Shown one piece after another: positions 55,189 to 64,000 of a stretch of 64,000 bases of DNA; position 1 is the first letter of the stretch, and each line of letters begins with the position of its first letter. The notes under the pieces were generated by a model. The model was not told where the DNA came from and made no database searches. It worked only from the letters and a program-made list of their open reading frames with translations. This stretch comes from an uncultured Reyranella sp. (GTDB lineage Bacteria; Pseudomonadota; Alphaproteobacteria; Reyranellales; Reyranellaceae). A program made the position numbers and the translations under genes. The stretch is from assembly GCF_945957355.1 (NCBI RefSeq), contig NZ_CAMFKM010000004.1:62001-126000 (forward strand), read 5' to 3'.

Positions 55189-55356
55189 CTACTTGATCTT
55201 GGATTCCTTGAACACGACGTGCTTGCGCGCGACCGGATCGTACTTCTTGAGTTCGAGCTTCTCGGTCTTGGTGCGCGGGTTCTTCTTGGTCACGTAGAAG
55301 AATCCCGTGTCGGCGCTGGAGATCATCTTGATCAGGATGGAGGTCGGCTTGGCCAT
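55189..55356 (-). CDS. rpmG: 50S ribosomal protein L33
   Basis: A 55-residue ribosomal protein, complete: it begins [19 protein letters not shown], continues [20 protein letters not shown] and ends VFKESKIK. It lacks the zinc-binding Cys pairs, so it is the Cys-free form of L33. The ATG at 55356 has AAGGACAATTGCC upstream. A strong promoter lies just 5' (55402-55429) and a terminator 3'. A position near rnr and DUF983 is common in alphaproteobacteria. Confidence 0.97.
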   Translation of the reverse strand: MAKPTSILIKMISSADTGFFYVTKKNPRTKTEKLELKKYDPVARKHVVFKESKIK

Positions 55357-55401
55357 GGCAATTGTCCTTGAGCCCTGGAGGGCGAATTCGCGGAGGCGCG
55401 C

Positions 55402-55429
55402 AAAGTAGTCGGCAGGGCCGCCTTGTCAA
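55402..55429 (-). promoter_or_regulatory. sigma-70-type promoter of rpmG
   Basis: On the minus strand, a perfect TTGACA (55424-55429), a 16-base spacer and TACTTT (55402-55407), about 45 bases upstream of the rpmG start and just after the S41 peptidase stop. Confidence 0.65.
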
Positions 55430-55438
55430 GCGCTGAGG

Positions 55439-57031
55439 CTAGGGGCGGGCGGCGGCCTGATAGGTCGCCGATTGCACGGCATGGGCATAAAGGGCGCGAT
55501 CGTGCAGCAAACGGACGGCGAGATCGACATCCGCCTCCGGCGCGGCCTCGCCCGGCGGGCAGATCTTGCGCAGGTCGGCCACCTCCTGTGGCGTCGGGTT
55601 GCGCAGCGCATGCCAGCGCATCAACTGGCCCTGGTTGGAGTCCACCGAGGCGGTGCCGAGCTTGCTGGCGTCGCCGACCTTTGAGGTGCAGATGTTCGGC
55701 AGCACGCCCAGCTCGTTCCAGGTGTAGCCGGACGGGGCCTGCAGGCGCGACCAGGTGAGGATCAGCTCGCCCTCGTTGGCCAGGCGCACGACGGTCTGGA
55801 CCGTGCCCTTGCCATAGCTGGTGGTGCCGACAACGACGGCGCGCCCGCGATCCTGGAGGGCTGCCGCCACGATCTCGGCTGCCGAGGCCGAGCCGCCGTT
55901 CATCAGCACCACGATCGGAATCTGTCCCGAGGCGCGGCCGTTGGAGCTGCGATATGTGCGCCTGCTGTCGGGATGGCGGCCATTGGTCGAGAAGATCGTG
56001 CCGTCCGCGATGAACACTTCCGAGACCGATTGGGCCTGGTCGAGCAGGCCGCCGCGGTTCGAACGCATGTCGATGATGATGCCGGTCAGGTCCTTGCCGA
56101 TGTCGGCCTTTGCCTTGTCGAGGGCGGCGCGGAGATTGTCGGTCGTGGCCGTGTTGAAACCCGTCAGGTGGATCAGGGCGACGTCGCCCCGGCGCTCGTA
56201 GACCACCGTGGTCGGGACGATGCGGCCACGCTTCATCGGCAGGGCGAGTTCCCCGCCCGTGGAGGCACGGAACACGGTCATGGTCACCGGCGCGCCGACC
56301 GAACCGCGCAGCTTGGCCACGACGTCGGACAGCGGGCGATCGATCATCGAGTCGCCGTCGATCGCCAGGATCTGGTCGCCGATCTGGATGCCGGCCTTGG
56401 CGGCGGGCGACCCTTCCTGAACGGCACGAATCAGGATTTTCTTTTCGTCGGTTCGCTCGACCGTGATGCCGACGCCGCCGCCGCCATCGCGCTGGAAGCG
56501 GTTGTCCTTGGCTTCGTCGGGATCCGCATAGCGGCTGTTGCGGTCGAGCTGCTTGGTGGTGGCGGTCATCGCCTGGCGGATGAGCGCCTGCCGGTCAGCC
56601 TGCTGCAGCGCTGGTGATGCGTCGATCGAGCCGGCCATCAGTTCCGTCAGGATACTGCCCCAGGCGCGGCCGTCCGCCGTGTCGGCAGGAGCGGGGCGGC
56701 TCACGATCTCCTTGCCGTCGCGCTTCACCGTAAGGCTGCTGTCGCTGGCCTCCAGCACGAGTGCGGAATCGCCGCTGGCGAAGCCGCGATAGGCCTCGAC
56801 CGAAAGGTTGCGGAAGTTGGGCTCATAGAGATGACGGTCGCCAATGGCCCGGTAGGCCTGGAGGACGACCCGTTCGATGCCGGCGTCGCCGGCGGCCGGG
56901 CTGCGAGCGTCCGCCTGACTGCTCGGCGTGTCGGGAGAGGTCGCGCAGGACACGACCAGACACGCAGCAAGAAGCGATGCGGCGGCTCGCGGCAGCATCG
57001 AACGCAGAAAAGGGAATTGAGGCATTTCCAT
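55439..57031 (-). CDS. S41-family (C-terminal-processing) peptidase, probable lipoprotein
   Basis: About 530 residues. An export segment (RAAASLLAACLVVSCATS) ends in a Cys that could be lipidated (VVSC). A PDZ domain follows around residues 190-270 (GGGGVGITVERTDEKKILI, AAKAGIQIGDQILAIDGDS). The S41 protease core shows IIDMRSNRGGLLDQAQSV, the nucleophile Ser in LMNGGSASAAEIVAAAL and the general-base Lys in TTSYGKGTVQTV. Such enzymes process periplasmic proteins from the C-terminus. A C-terminal extension of about 90 residues is unassigned. The start could be at 57031, 57025 or 56998. Confidence 0.92.
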   Translation of the reverse strand: MEMPQFPFLRSMLPRAAASLLAACLVVSCATSPDTPSSQADARSPAAGDAGIERVVLQAYRAIGDRHLYEPNFRNLSVEAYRGFASGDSALVLEASDSSLTVKRDGKEIVSRPAPADTADGRAWGSILTELMAGSIDASPALQQADRQALIRQAMTATTKQLDRNSRYADPDEAKDNRFQRDGGGGVGITVERTDEKKILIRAVQEGSPAAKAGIQIGDQILAIDGDSMIDRPLSDVVAKLRGSVGAPVTMTVFRASTGGELALPMKRGRIVPTTVVYERRGDVALIHLTGFNTATTDNLRAALDKAKADIGKDLTGIIIDMRSNRGGLLDQAQSVSEVFIADGTIFSTNGRHPDSRRTYRSSNGRASGQIPIVVLMNGGSASAAEIVAAALQDRGRAVVVGTTSYGKGTVQTVVRLANEGELILTWSRLQAPSGYTWNELGVLPNICTSKVGDASKLGTASVDSNQGQLMRWHALRNPTPQEVADLRKICPPGEAAPEADVDLAVRLLHDRALYAHAVQSATYQAAARP

Positions 57032-57081
57032 ACGCGGCGAATACCACAATAGCACAGGCCGTCGGCGGGCGGCCACGTCGT

Positions 57082-57486
57082 TCAGGCAGAGGGGTCCAGG
57101 CTCTCGGTCACGGGCTTCGGAGCAGCAGCCTTCTGCACCCAAAGCAGCGCAATTACGGCGCCCTTTATCCGCGGCAGCAGAATCAGGGCGAGTGCGAGAG
57201 AGAGCGGCAGCCACAGGAGGGCATGAACCCAGAGGGGCGGCTCGGCGCCCCAGCGCTCGACCAGGAGAACCAGCGGCACGACGATGTGGCCGACGATGAA
57301 GATGGTGAAGTAGGCGGGGGCGTCGTCGGCCCGGTAGGGCTCAAGCGCCAACTCGCAGGCCTCGCAATGGCCCTTCATCTTCAAATACGAGCTGAACAGA
57401 TGGCCTTTGTTGCACCGCGGGCAACGGCCATGCCACCCCCTCAGCAGGGCGGTCCAGAAATCAACCGGAGCGTGCTCCTCATCCAT
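57082..57486 (-). CDS. DUF983 zinc-ribbon membrane protein
   Basis: A 134-residue protein starting MDEEHAPVDFWTALLRGW. A zinc-ribbon with two Cys pairs (GRCPRCNKGHLFSSYL and GHCEACELAL) precedes two membrane segments (YFTIFIVGHIVVPLVLLV and WVHALLWLPLSLALALILL). This is the DUF983 pattern, widespread in alphaproteobacteria and usually downstream of rnr. Function is not established. The start lies 23 bases after the rnr stop, so both should be on one transcript. Confidence 0.9.
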   Translation of the reverse strand: MDEEHAPVDFWTALLRGWHGRCPRCNKGHLFSSYLKMKGHCEACELALEPYRADDAPAYFTIFIVGHIVVPLVLLVERWGAEPPLWVHALLWLPLSLALALILLPRIKGAVIALLWVQKAAAPKPVTESLDPSA

Positions 57487-57509
57487 GACGGATAAGATGC
57501 GCTCGGCGA

Positions 57510-59786
57510 CTACTTGCGTCGGCGTGACCCTTTGTCCCGTGGCGGGCCGCGATGCGCGACCGGACGCCGCGGCGGTCCGCTGCGTTCTTTGCCATATGTC
57601 GAACGAAAGCTCCGCGGCGCCGCCTGCCGTTCGACCCGCTCGATCACGTCGACGATCTCGAACAGGAGGCCGCCGGTGGCCGTATCGGCCTCGACCAGCT
57701 TGATCTGCAACCGGTCGCCCAGGCCGAAGGTCTCGCCGGTCCGTTCGCCGATCAGGACCTGCCGTCCCTCGTCGTGCCGGAAGAATTCCTGGCCGAGGGA
57801 GCGGATGGGGATGAGCCCATCGGCACCGGTGCCTTCGAGGGTGGCGAAGAGGCCGAAGCGGGTCACTCCGTTGACGCGCCCGGGGAACACGGCCCCGACA
57901 TGGCCGGCCATGAACGCCGCGACGTAGCGATCCATGGCGCCACGTTCGGCGGCGACGGCGCGCCGCTCGCACATCGACAGGTGCTCGCCGAACTCGGTGA
58001 ACCGGCCCTTGTCCTCGGCGGAGAGGCCGCCTTCGCCCAGTCCGTAGGCGGCGATCAGGGCCCGATGCACGATCAGGTCGGGGAAACGCCGGATGGGCGA
58101 GGTGAAGTGGGCGTATCGGGCGAGGGCGAGGCCGAAATGGCCGAGATTGTCCGGGCTGTAGACGGCCTGGCTCTGGCTGCGCAACACGGTCTGGCTGACG
58201 AGCTGGGAGACCGGTTTGTCGGCGACCTCGTGCAGGACACGGTTGAGGTCGGCGGGGCGCAGCCGCTGGCCGGTCGGTACCTTGATCCCGAGTGTGCCGA
58301 GGAATTCGCGCAGGGCTTCGAGCTTGGCGAGGTCGGGCTGGTCGTGGACGCGGTAGAGGCAGGGCGCATGACGCTGTTCCAGAGCCTGCGCCGCCGCCAC
58401 GTTGGCCAGGACCATGAACTCCTCGATCAGTTTGTGGCTGTCGAGACGTTCGCGCACGCCGATCGTGGCGATATGGCCGTCCTTGCCCAGCGTCACCTGG
58501 CGCTCCGGCAGGTCGAGGTCGAGGGCGCCACGGGCCTCGCGGGCGGCCAGCAGGACGCGGTAGGCACCGTAGAGGGGGCGGACGACCTCGTCCATCAGCG
58601 GCTCGATCTCGGCGTCCGGCGTGCCGTCCATGGCGCGTTGCACGCGGTTGTAGGTGAGTCGCGCGGCCGAGCGCATCATGGCGCGGTGGAACTTGTGGCG
58701 CTTCAGATGGCCTTCGCCGTCGATCCACATCTCGGCCACCAGCACGGGACGATCCTCGCGCGGGACCAGCGAGCACCAGTGGTTGGAGAGCTGCTCGGGC
58801 AGCATCGGCACGACGCGATCGGGGAAATAGACCGAGGTGCCGCGGCGATAGGCGGCGCGGTCGAGCGGCCGGTCGTGGCGCACGTACCAGGCGACGTCGG
58901 CGATGGCCACGAGGATGCGCCAGCCGCCGGGGTGGGCGGGATCGGGCTCCGCGAATACCGCGTCGTCGAAGTCGCGGGCGTCCTCACCGTCGATCGTAAC
59001 CAGCGGCACGTCGCGCAAGTCGAGGCGGTGGCCCATCGGAGCGGCCTTGGCCTTGTCGGCTTCCTCGATTGCGGCCTCGGGGAAGTCGATCGGAATGTCG
59101 TTGGCGGCGATCGAGATCAGGCTCACGGTGCGCGGATCGCTCATCGGCCCGATGCGCTCGACGATACGTGCGCGCCGCGCCAGCGCGCCACCGATCTCCT
59201 CGATCCAGACGATGTCGCCGGCCAGCGCGCCGTTCCTGTCGCTCGGCCTCACGTCGAACTCGCGGCGCAGCTTGCGGTCGGTCGGCGTGACGAGGCCGAG
59301 CCCGTTCCGGCCGGGCGGCTCCTCGTAGAGGCCGAGGATCTTTTTCGGTCCGCTGCCCAGCCGGCGGACGACTTTCGCCTCGTAGGTGTTCTTGCCGCGG
59401 CGCTTCATGCTTGCCAGCACGCGGTCACCGACCGCCAGGGCGGGCACGTTGCGCGAGGCTGGTGCAGAGACCTCGATGCGCGGCGGAGGACCGTCCTTGT
59501 CGTCGTCATGCCGGCGCGGCACGGCCAGCAGGTGGCCGTCGTCGTCGACCGAGACAATCTCGAGCACGACCATGTCGCTCAGGGACTCGGGGTGACGGAA
59601 GGTCTTGGCGCGGTCCGGCGCGATCTCTCCCGTGTCGCGCAGGTCGCGCAGAAGTTCCTTGAGCTCGATCCGCTGGTCGCCCTTCAGCCCGTAGGCTTTT
59701 GCGATCTCGCGCTTGCCGACAGGCGTTTCGCTGTCGCGGATAAAGGCCAGCAGTTCGTCGCGGGTCGGGACCTTGCCCTTAGCCAT
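57510..59786 (-). CDS. rnr: Ribonuclease R
   Basis: Processive 3'-5' exoribonuclease of 758 residues that degrades structured RNA. N-terminal winged helix (TPVGKREIAKAYGLKGDQ), cold-shock domains, then the RNB catalytic domain with the metal Asp cluster in DGEDARDFDDAVFAEPD, and HFTSPIRRFPDLIVHRAL. The S1 domain is at about residues 640-710 (GRVNGVTRFGLFATLEGTG) and the tail is Arg/Lys-rich. The start overlaps the topA stop by 8 bases, giving tight coupling. Confidence 0.97.
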   Translation of the reverse strand: MAKGKVPTRDELLAFIRDSETPVGKREIAKAYGLKGDQRIELKELLRDLRDTGEIAPDRAKTFRHPESLSDMVVLEIVSVDDDGHLLAVPRRHDDDKDGPPPRIEVSAPASRNVPALAVGDRVLASMKRRGKNTYEAKVVRRLGSGPKKILGLYEEPPGRNGLGLVTPTDRKLRREFDVRPSDRNGALAGDIVWIEEIGGALARRARIVERIGPMSDPRTVSLISIAANDIPIDFPEAAIEEADKAKAAPMGHRLDLRDVPLVTIDGEDARDFDDAVFAEPDPAHPGGWRILVAIADVAWYVRHDRPLDRAAYRRGTSVYFPDRVVPMLPEQLSNHWCSLVPREDRPVLVAEMWIDGEGHLKRHKFHRAMMRSAARLTYNRVQRAMDGTPDAEIEPLMDEVVRPLYGAYRVLLAAREARGALDLDLPERQVTLGKDGHIATIGVRERLDSHKLIEEFMVLANVAAAQALEQRHAPCLYRVHDQPDLAKLEALREFLGTLGIKVPTGQRLRPADLNRVLHEVADKPVSQLVSQTVLRSQSQAVYSPDNLGHFGLALARYAHFTSPIRRFPDLIVHRALIAAYGLGEGGLSAEDKGRFTEFGEHLSMCERRAVAAERGAMDRYVAAFMAGHVGAVFPGRVNGVTRFGLFATLEGTGADGLIPIRSLGQEFFRHDEGRQVLIGERTGETFGLGDRLQIKLVEADTATGGLLFEIVDVIERVERQAAPRSFRSTYGKERSGPPRRPVAHRGPPRDKGSRRRK

Positions 59787-62481
59787 CGGTGCCCGTGCGG
59801 GGCGGGGTGTCGGACTTGTCCTTCGCCTTGGCCGCCTTCTTCTTGGCGGCCGGCTTCTTCTTCGCCGTCGCCTTTTTAGCCTTCGGCTTGTCGCCGGCGT
59901 CGTTGGCCGCCGAGGCTACCGCCTTCTTGGGCCGCGCTGCCTTCGGCTTCTTGCCTCCGCCCTTGGCGGCGCGTTCGGCCAGAAGCGCGACCGCCTGGTC
60001 GAGCGTCAGCTCCGCCGGCTTGATGTCGCGCGGGACGGTGGCATTGACGCCACCATGCTTGACGTAGGGACCGTAGCGCCCTTCGTAGAGTTCGACTGGC
60101 GCCTCGTCGGAGGGATGGTTGCCAATGCTGCGGATCGGCTTGGCGGCGGCTCGGCCGCGCGGCGTCTTTGCCTCGGCGAGCAGGGCCACCGCGCGGTTCA
60201 TGCCGATGTCGAGCACGCTCTCGTCGGACGGAACGGATTTGTATTTCGGCCCGTGCTTCACGTAGGGACCGAAGCGGCCGACGCCGGCCAGGATGACTTC
60301 TCCATCCTCGGGATGAGGGCCCAGTTCGCGCGGCAGGGCCAGAAGCGCCAGTGCCTTTTCGAGCGTCAGGTCGCCCGGCGTCATGTCGCGCAGCAGTGAC
60401 TGCCGCTTCGGCTTCTCCTTGCCTTCGGGCTCGCCCAGCTGGACGTAGAGACCATAGGGACCCTTGCGCAGCGTCACGGGTTTACCGGTGACCGGATCGA
60501 GGCCCAGCAGTTTCGGCCCGTCGAGATTTTCCCCACTGGCCGCGTCCGCGTCGGCATCGACGATTCCGAGCTTCCGCGTGAAGCGGCACTCCGGATAATT
60601 CGAGCAGCCGATGAAGGCGCCGAACTTGCCGAGCTTCAGGCCGAGCCGGCCGTTGGCGCAGGACGGACAGTGGCGCGGATTCTTGCCGCCATTGTCATTG
60701 GCCGGGAAGAAGTGGGGGCCTAGCTCCTCGTCGAGCTTGTCGAGCACTTCCTTGACGCGCAGTTCCTTGGTCTCGCCGACGGCGGCGGAGAACGCCTTCC
60801 AGAATTCGCGCAGTACCTCGTGCCAATCGATCTTGCCGCTGGAGATATCGTCCAGCTCTTCCTCGAGATGGGCGGTGAAGCCGTACTCGACGTAGCGCGG
60901 GAAATAGGTCTGCAGGAACGCGGTGACGATGCGGCCGCGATCCTCGGGAATGAAGCGCTTGCGGTCGAGGCGCACGTAGTTGCGGCGCTGCAGGACCTCG
61001 ATGATGCTGGCGTAGGTCGAGGGACGGCCGATGCCGAGTTCCTCGAGCTTCTTCACGAGACTCGCTTCCGAATAGCGGGGCGGCGGCTCGGTGAAGTGCT
61101 GCTCCGGCACGACCTCGCGCCGATCCAGCGCCTCGTTCTCGGTGACGTCGGGCAGGATCGCGCCGGTCTCTTCGTCGTCGCTCTTGTCGTCCTGGCCCTC
61201 GTCGTAGAGGGTGAGGAAGCCGTTGAACTTCACCACCGAACCGGTGGCGCGCAACTGCACGGTCTTGTCGCCGCTCGCGATGTCGACCGTCACCTGGTCG
61301 AGCACGGCGCTTTCCATCTGGCTGGCGACGGTGCGCTTCCAGATCAGCTCGTAGAGACCCAGCTGGTCCTTATCTAGATAGGCGGCGACGTCCTGTGGCG
61401 TGCGGAACAGATCGGTCGGGCGGATCGCCTCGTGCGCCTCCTGGGCGTTCTTGGCCTTGGACGTGTAGATGCGCGGACTGGCGGGCACGTAAGCCGCGCC
61501 ATACTTCGTCTCGATCAGCCGGCGGGTCTGGCCGATCGCCTCGGGAGCGAGCTGCACGCCGTCGGTACGCATATAGGTGATGAGGCCGACCGTCTCGCCG
61601 CCGATGTCGACACCTTCATAGAGGCGCTGGGCAATGCGCATGGCGGTGGCGGCGCCGAGGCCGAGCTTGCGCGAGGCTTCCTGCTGCAGGGTCGAGGTGA
61701 TGAAAGGCGGCGGCGGATTGCGGCGAACCTGGCGGCGGTCGATCGAGGAAACCGCGAAGGCGCGGCGCTCGATCGCGTGCTTCGCCTGCTCGGCGCGTTC
61801 CTTCGTGTCGAGGTCGAACTTCTCGAGCTTGCGGCCGTCGAGGTGGGTGAGGCGGGCCTTCAGCACCTGCTTCTTGGCCGTGCCGAAATAGGCATCGACG
61901 GTCCAGTACTCGCGGCTCTTGAAGACCTCGATTTCCGATTCACGCTCGCAGATCAGACGGAGTGCCACCGACTGGACGCGACCGGCCGAGCGGCTGCCGG
62001 GCAGCTTACGCCACAGGACGGGGGAGAGGGTGAAGCCCACCAGATAGTCGAGGGCGCGGCGCGCAAGGTAGGCATCGATCAGCGGCTGGTCGAGGTCGCG
62101 CGGGTTGGCGACGGCATCGAGCACCGACTTCTTGGTGATGGCGTTGAACGTGACGCGCTTCACGTCGACATCCTGCAACGCTTTCTTGCGTTGCAGGACG
62201 TCGAGAACATGCCAGGAAATCGCTTCGCCTTCGCGATCCGGGTCGGTGGCGAGGTAGAGCTTGCCGCCCTTGCTGACGGCATGAGCAATCGCATCCAGAC
62301 GCTTCTGCGACTGGGGGTCGACCTCCCAATCCATGGCGAAATCCTCGTCCGGCCGAACCGAGCCATCCTTGGGAGGAAGGTCACGGACATGACCATACGA
62401 GGCCAGCACGGTGTAGCCGGGGCCTAGGTATTTCCCAATGGTCTTAGCCTTGGCCGGGGACTCGACGACCAGTACGTCCAT
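59779..62481 (-). CDS. topA: DNA topoisomerase I
   Basis: Type IA topoisomerase of 900 residues that relaxes negative supercoils. TOPRIM domain: VLVVESPAKAKTIGKYLG and LATDPDREGEAISWH with the acidic triad. The catalytic Tyr is in VGLITYMRTDGVQL. A C-terminal four-Cys zinc finger (CPSCANGRLGLKLGKFGAF, then CSNYPEC) is followed by repeats of the GPYVKHG type and a strongly basic Lys/Ala tail (KKKPAAKKKAAKAKDK), common in alphaproteobacterial TopA. dprA lies 50 bases upstream and rnr overlaps the stop. Confidence 0.98.
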   Translation of the reverse strand: MDVLVVESPAKAKTIGKYLGPGYTVLASYGHVRDLPPKDGSVRPDEDFAMDWEVDPQSQKRLDAIAHAVSKGGKLYLATDPDREGEAISWHVLDVLQRKKALQDVDVKRVTFNAITKKSVLDAVANPRDLDQPLIDAYLARRALDYLVGFTLSPVLWRKLPGSRSAGRVQSVALRLICERESEIEVFKSREYWTVDAYFGTAKKQVLKARLTHLDGRKLEKFDLDTKERAEQAKHAIERRAFAVSSIDRRQVRRNPPPPFITSTLQQEASRKLGLGAATAMRIAQRLYEGVDIGGETVGLITYMRTDGVQLAPEAIGQTRRLIETKYGAAYVPASPRIYTSKAKNAQEAHEAIRPTDLFRTPQDVAAYLDKDQLGLYELIWKRTVASQMESAVLDQVTVDIASGDKTVQLRATGSVVKFNGFLTLYDEGQDDKSDDEETGAILPDVTENEALDRREVVPEQHFTEPPPRYSEASLVKKLEELGIGRPSTYASIIEVLQRRNYVRLDRKRFIPEDRGRIVTAFLQTYFPRYVEYGFTAHLEEELDDISSGKIDWHEVLREFWKAFSAAVGETKELRVKEVLDKLDEELGPHFFPANDNGGKNPRHCPSCANGRLGLKLGKFGAFIGCSNYPECRFTRKLGIVDADADAASGENLDGPKLLGLDPVTGKPVTLRKGPYGLYVQLGEPEGKEKPKRQSLLRDMTPGDLTLEKALALLALPRELGPHPEDGEVILAGVGRFGPYVKHGPKYKSVPSDESVLDIGMNRAVALLAEAKTPRGRAAAKPIRSIGNHPSDEAPVELYEGRYGPYVKHGGVNATVPRDIKPAELTLDQAVALLAERAAKGGGKKPKAARPKKAVASAANDAGDKPKAKKATAKKKPAAKKKAAKAKDKSDTPPRTGTDG

Positions 62482-62531
62482 CGCCGGAACATGCTCCGTT
62501 TGATCTCAAGTACCGGAGCTAAATCACTGAT

Positions 62532-63587
62532 CTAAATCAGAGATACGCGGTTACCCCGGTGCCTCTCCAGGCGGCCCTCCAGCTCGAGAGCCATGAGGAC
62601 CTCCGCTATGGAGGCGGCGGACACTTGGCACCGGCGCACCAGTTCGTCAACCGCAGTGGGGACGGAGCCCAGGATTTGCATGATCCGTGCGGCATCTGTG
62701 TCGGCCGGCATTTCGGTCGGTTTTTCAAGACGTTGCGCCGCCGCCCTGGGGCAGCCCAGGACGCCGAGAATATCGTTCGCGTCGCGCACCAGAATGGCCC
62801 CGTCCCGAATGAGGCTATTGGATCCGGCGTATCTCGGGTCCATTGGCGAGCCGGGCACCACAAACACCTCTCGGCCTTGTTCGGCCGCCCGCTGGGCGGT
62901 GATGAGGGAGCCCGACCGGGCGGCCGCTTCGATGACGACGATGCCGGCCGAGAGGCCGCTCACGATCCGGTTCCGTCGCGGGAAGGCGCGCGCGATGGGC
63001 GGTGCTCCCAGGGCCACCTCGCTCAGGATCAGGCCGCGCGTGGCGATTGCATCCTGCAGGGCGGCGTTCTGCGGCGGGTAGACCTGATCGACACCGCAGG
63101 CCAGCACGGCGACCGTCCCGCTGTCGAGGGCCGCCTCGTGAGCGGCCGCGTCGATGCCCCTGGCGAGACCGGAGGCGATCAGGAAGCCCGCCGAACCCAG
63201 CGCAGCGGCGAGGGCGGCGGCAAACTGGCGCCCGGCCAGGGACGCCTCGCGGGCTCCGACGATGGCCAGGGTCGGGCGATCGAGAAGAGCGATGTCGCCG
63301 ACGGCGGAGAGGATCGGCGGCGCATCGGGCAGGGTGGACAGCGCGGCGGGATAGAGTTCGTCACCCACCACCACGAAGCGTCCACCGCGGGCAGCGAGCG
63401 CCTTTTCCTCGCGCTCGATCGCGGCCTCGGAAATGGTCGCCAGGGTGGCGCAGGCCGCGCGGGCCGATCCGAAATGCGCCAGCGCCTCGTGGAAGGTGAC
63501 GGGGCCGATCCGCGCGCTGCGCGCCAGCCTCAGCCGGGCGCGACGCTCCGCCGGTGTGATCTCGATGCGATGGGGACCGTCGAACAT
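62532..63587 (-). CDS. dprA: DNA-processing protein DprA
   Basis: DprA loads RecA on incoming single-stranded DNA during transformation. The 351-residue protein has an N-terminal helix-hairpin-helix-like region (RLARSARIGPVTFHEALAHF), the Rossmann-fold core (AIVGAREASLAGRQFAAALA, IASGLARGIDAAAHEAAL, AVLACGVDQVYPPQN) and IVVIEAAARSGSLITAQRA with the ssDNA-binding glycine/Arg region. The C-terminal winged-helix (ELVRRCQVSAASIAEVLMAL) is present. The ATG at 63587 gives the standard length. It heads the dprA-topA-rnr series. Confidence 0.95.
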   Translation of the reverse strand: MFDGPHRIEITPAERRARLRLARSARIGPVTFHEALAHFGSARAACATLATISEAAIEREEKALAARGGRFVVVGDELYPAALSTLPDAPPILSAVGDIALLDRPTLAIVGAREASLAGRQFAAALAAALGSAGFLIASGLARGIDAAAHEAALDSGTVAVLACGVDQVYPPQNAALQDAIATRGLILSEVALGAPPIARAFPRRNRIVSGLSAGIVVIEAAARSGSLITAQRAAEQGREVFVVPGSPMDPRYAGSNSLIRDGAILVRDANDILGVLGCPRAAAQRLEKPTEMPADTDAARIMQILGSVPTAVDELVRRCQVSAASIAEVLMALELEGRLERHRGNRVSLI

Positions 63588-63645
63588 GGGGCGACGATAG
63601 GCGGGCAATTCATGTTTGTAAAACAACCAATAGTAGCAATCCACT

Positions 63646-64000
63646 TCAGGCGCGGCTGCGGCGACTGAGCAGCGCGCCCCCGGCGCCGAGCAGGGCGAGC
63701 AGGGCGATGAGCGGGCCGAATCCCTCGAAGCCGGCCGAGCCGATCATGACAGCCCCCAGGGCGGCCGCCCCGATCCAGCCGACGCTGGCCGAGGTGCCGT
63801 TCAGGCCGAGCACGGTGCCGCGCACGTCCTCCGGCACGGAGGCGAGGGAGGCCATATAGGATGGCCGTCCGAGCGCGTTCAGCAGCACGTAGACGAACCC
63901 CACGGCGACCGAAACGGCCGGGCCAGGATGCCAGGTGAACAGGACGAGCGCCGCCACGCCGGACAAGGCCATGGCGACGGCGAAGGTGAGGAGCCGGTCG
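63646..64000 (-). CDS. MFS transporter, C-terminal part (5' end outside the window)
   Basis: The frame is open from the right edge to a stop at 63646, about 117 codons. It contains the last membrane helices of an MFS transporter: ALSGVAALVLFTWHPGP, VAVGFVYVLLNALGRPSYMA, TVLGLNGTSASVGWIGAAAL and PLIALLALLGAGGALLSRR. The N-terminal half is not seen. In many alphaproteobacteria plsY precedes dprA; here an MFS gene does. Confidence 0.75.
   Translation of the reverse strand, partial: DRLLTFAVAMALSGVAALVLFTWHPGPAVSVAVGFVYVLLNALGRPSYMASLASVPEDVRGTVLGLNGTSASVGWIGAAALGAVMIGSAGFEGFGPLIALLALLGAGGALLSRRSRA

Overview
This is GC-rich chromosomal DNA from an alphaproteobacterium, most likely in or near the Rhodospirillales. 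The evidence is several lineage-typical genes: an aa3-type cytochrome oxidase subunit IV, an HdaA-type DnaA regulator with an N-terminal clamp-binding motif, two EipB-family envelope proteins, and the blocks purM-purN, ppk-ppx / rnd / aspS and dprA-topA-rnr-DUF983-rpmG. The genus is not identifiable by eye. No tRNA, rRNA, IS element, integrase, phage gene or CRISPR array was seen. No stretch longer than 300 bases lacks a gene; the longest gaps are 16285-16562, where nothing recognisable was seen apart from the ribosome-binding site of the next gene, and 19300-19503, which holds a run of hairpins.

Left part, 1-20.8 kb: the start of surA runs off the left edge on the minus strand. Next comes a roughly 19-kb surface-sugar island. 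It encodes two FkbM/class I methyltransferases, an AGE-family sugar isomerase, and a set resembling the GDP-6-deoxy-heptose pathway: an HddA-like GHMP kinase, an HddC-like nucleotidyltransferase fused to a GmhB-like HAD phosphatase, a GDP-mannose-4,6-dehydratase-like SDR and an RmlC-like epimerase. It also has two unusual extended SDRs, a two-subunit ThDP enzyme of the E1 alpha/beta type, a B12-binding radical SAM enzyme, an aldo/keto reductase, two related glycosyltransferase-like proteins, a TPR protein and a UDP-sugar dehydrogenase. Together these look like a route to an elaborately modified, perhaps branched or C-methylated, heptose-type sugar and its transfer. The island lies where lptF-lptG-lptD would normally sit between surA and pepA.

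Middle, 21-44 kb: housekeeping genes. These are pepA-holC; a second FkbM methyltransferase; a cyclase-family hydrolase diverging from an MFS transporter; an ABC-F ATPase; ndk; a small cytochrome oxidase subunit; purM-purN; a DUF2066 protein, a PerM-type permease and hdaA; a DUF2147 protein and an atypical SDR; a SixA-like phosphatase; the polyphosphate pair ppk-ppx; rnd; aspS; a small predicted lipoprotein behind a promoter that carries a perfect palindrome; and a 2-hydroxyacid dehydrogenase.

Right part, 44-64 kb: two tandem EipB paralogues; a minus-strand operon of patatin, choloylglycine-hydrolase-like protein and ROK kinase; a second MFS transporter; a DUF533 protein; an LLM flavin oxidoreductase; a frameshifted isochorismatase-type gene; a membrane protein of unknown function; an aldehyde dehydrogenase; and the minus-strand series dprA-topA-rnr-DUF983-S41 peptidase-rpmG. 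The window ends inside an MFS transporter gene. Four intrinsic terminators and four good sigma-70-type promoters can be read directly.
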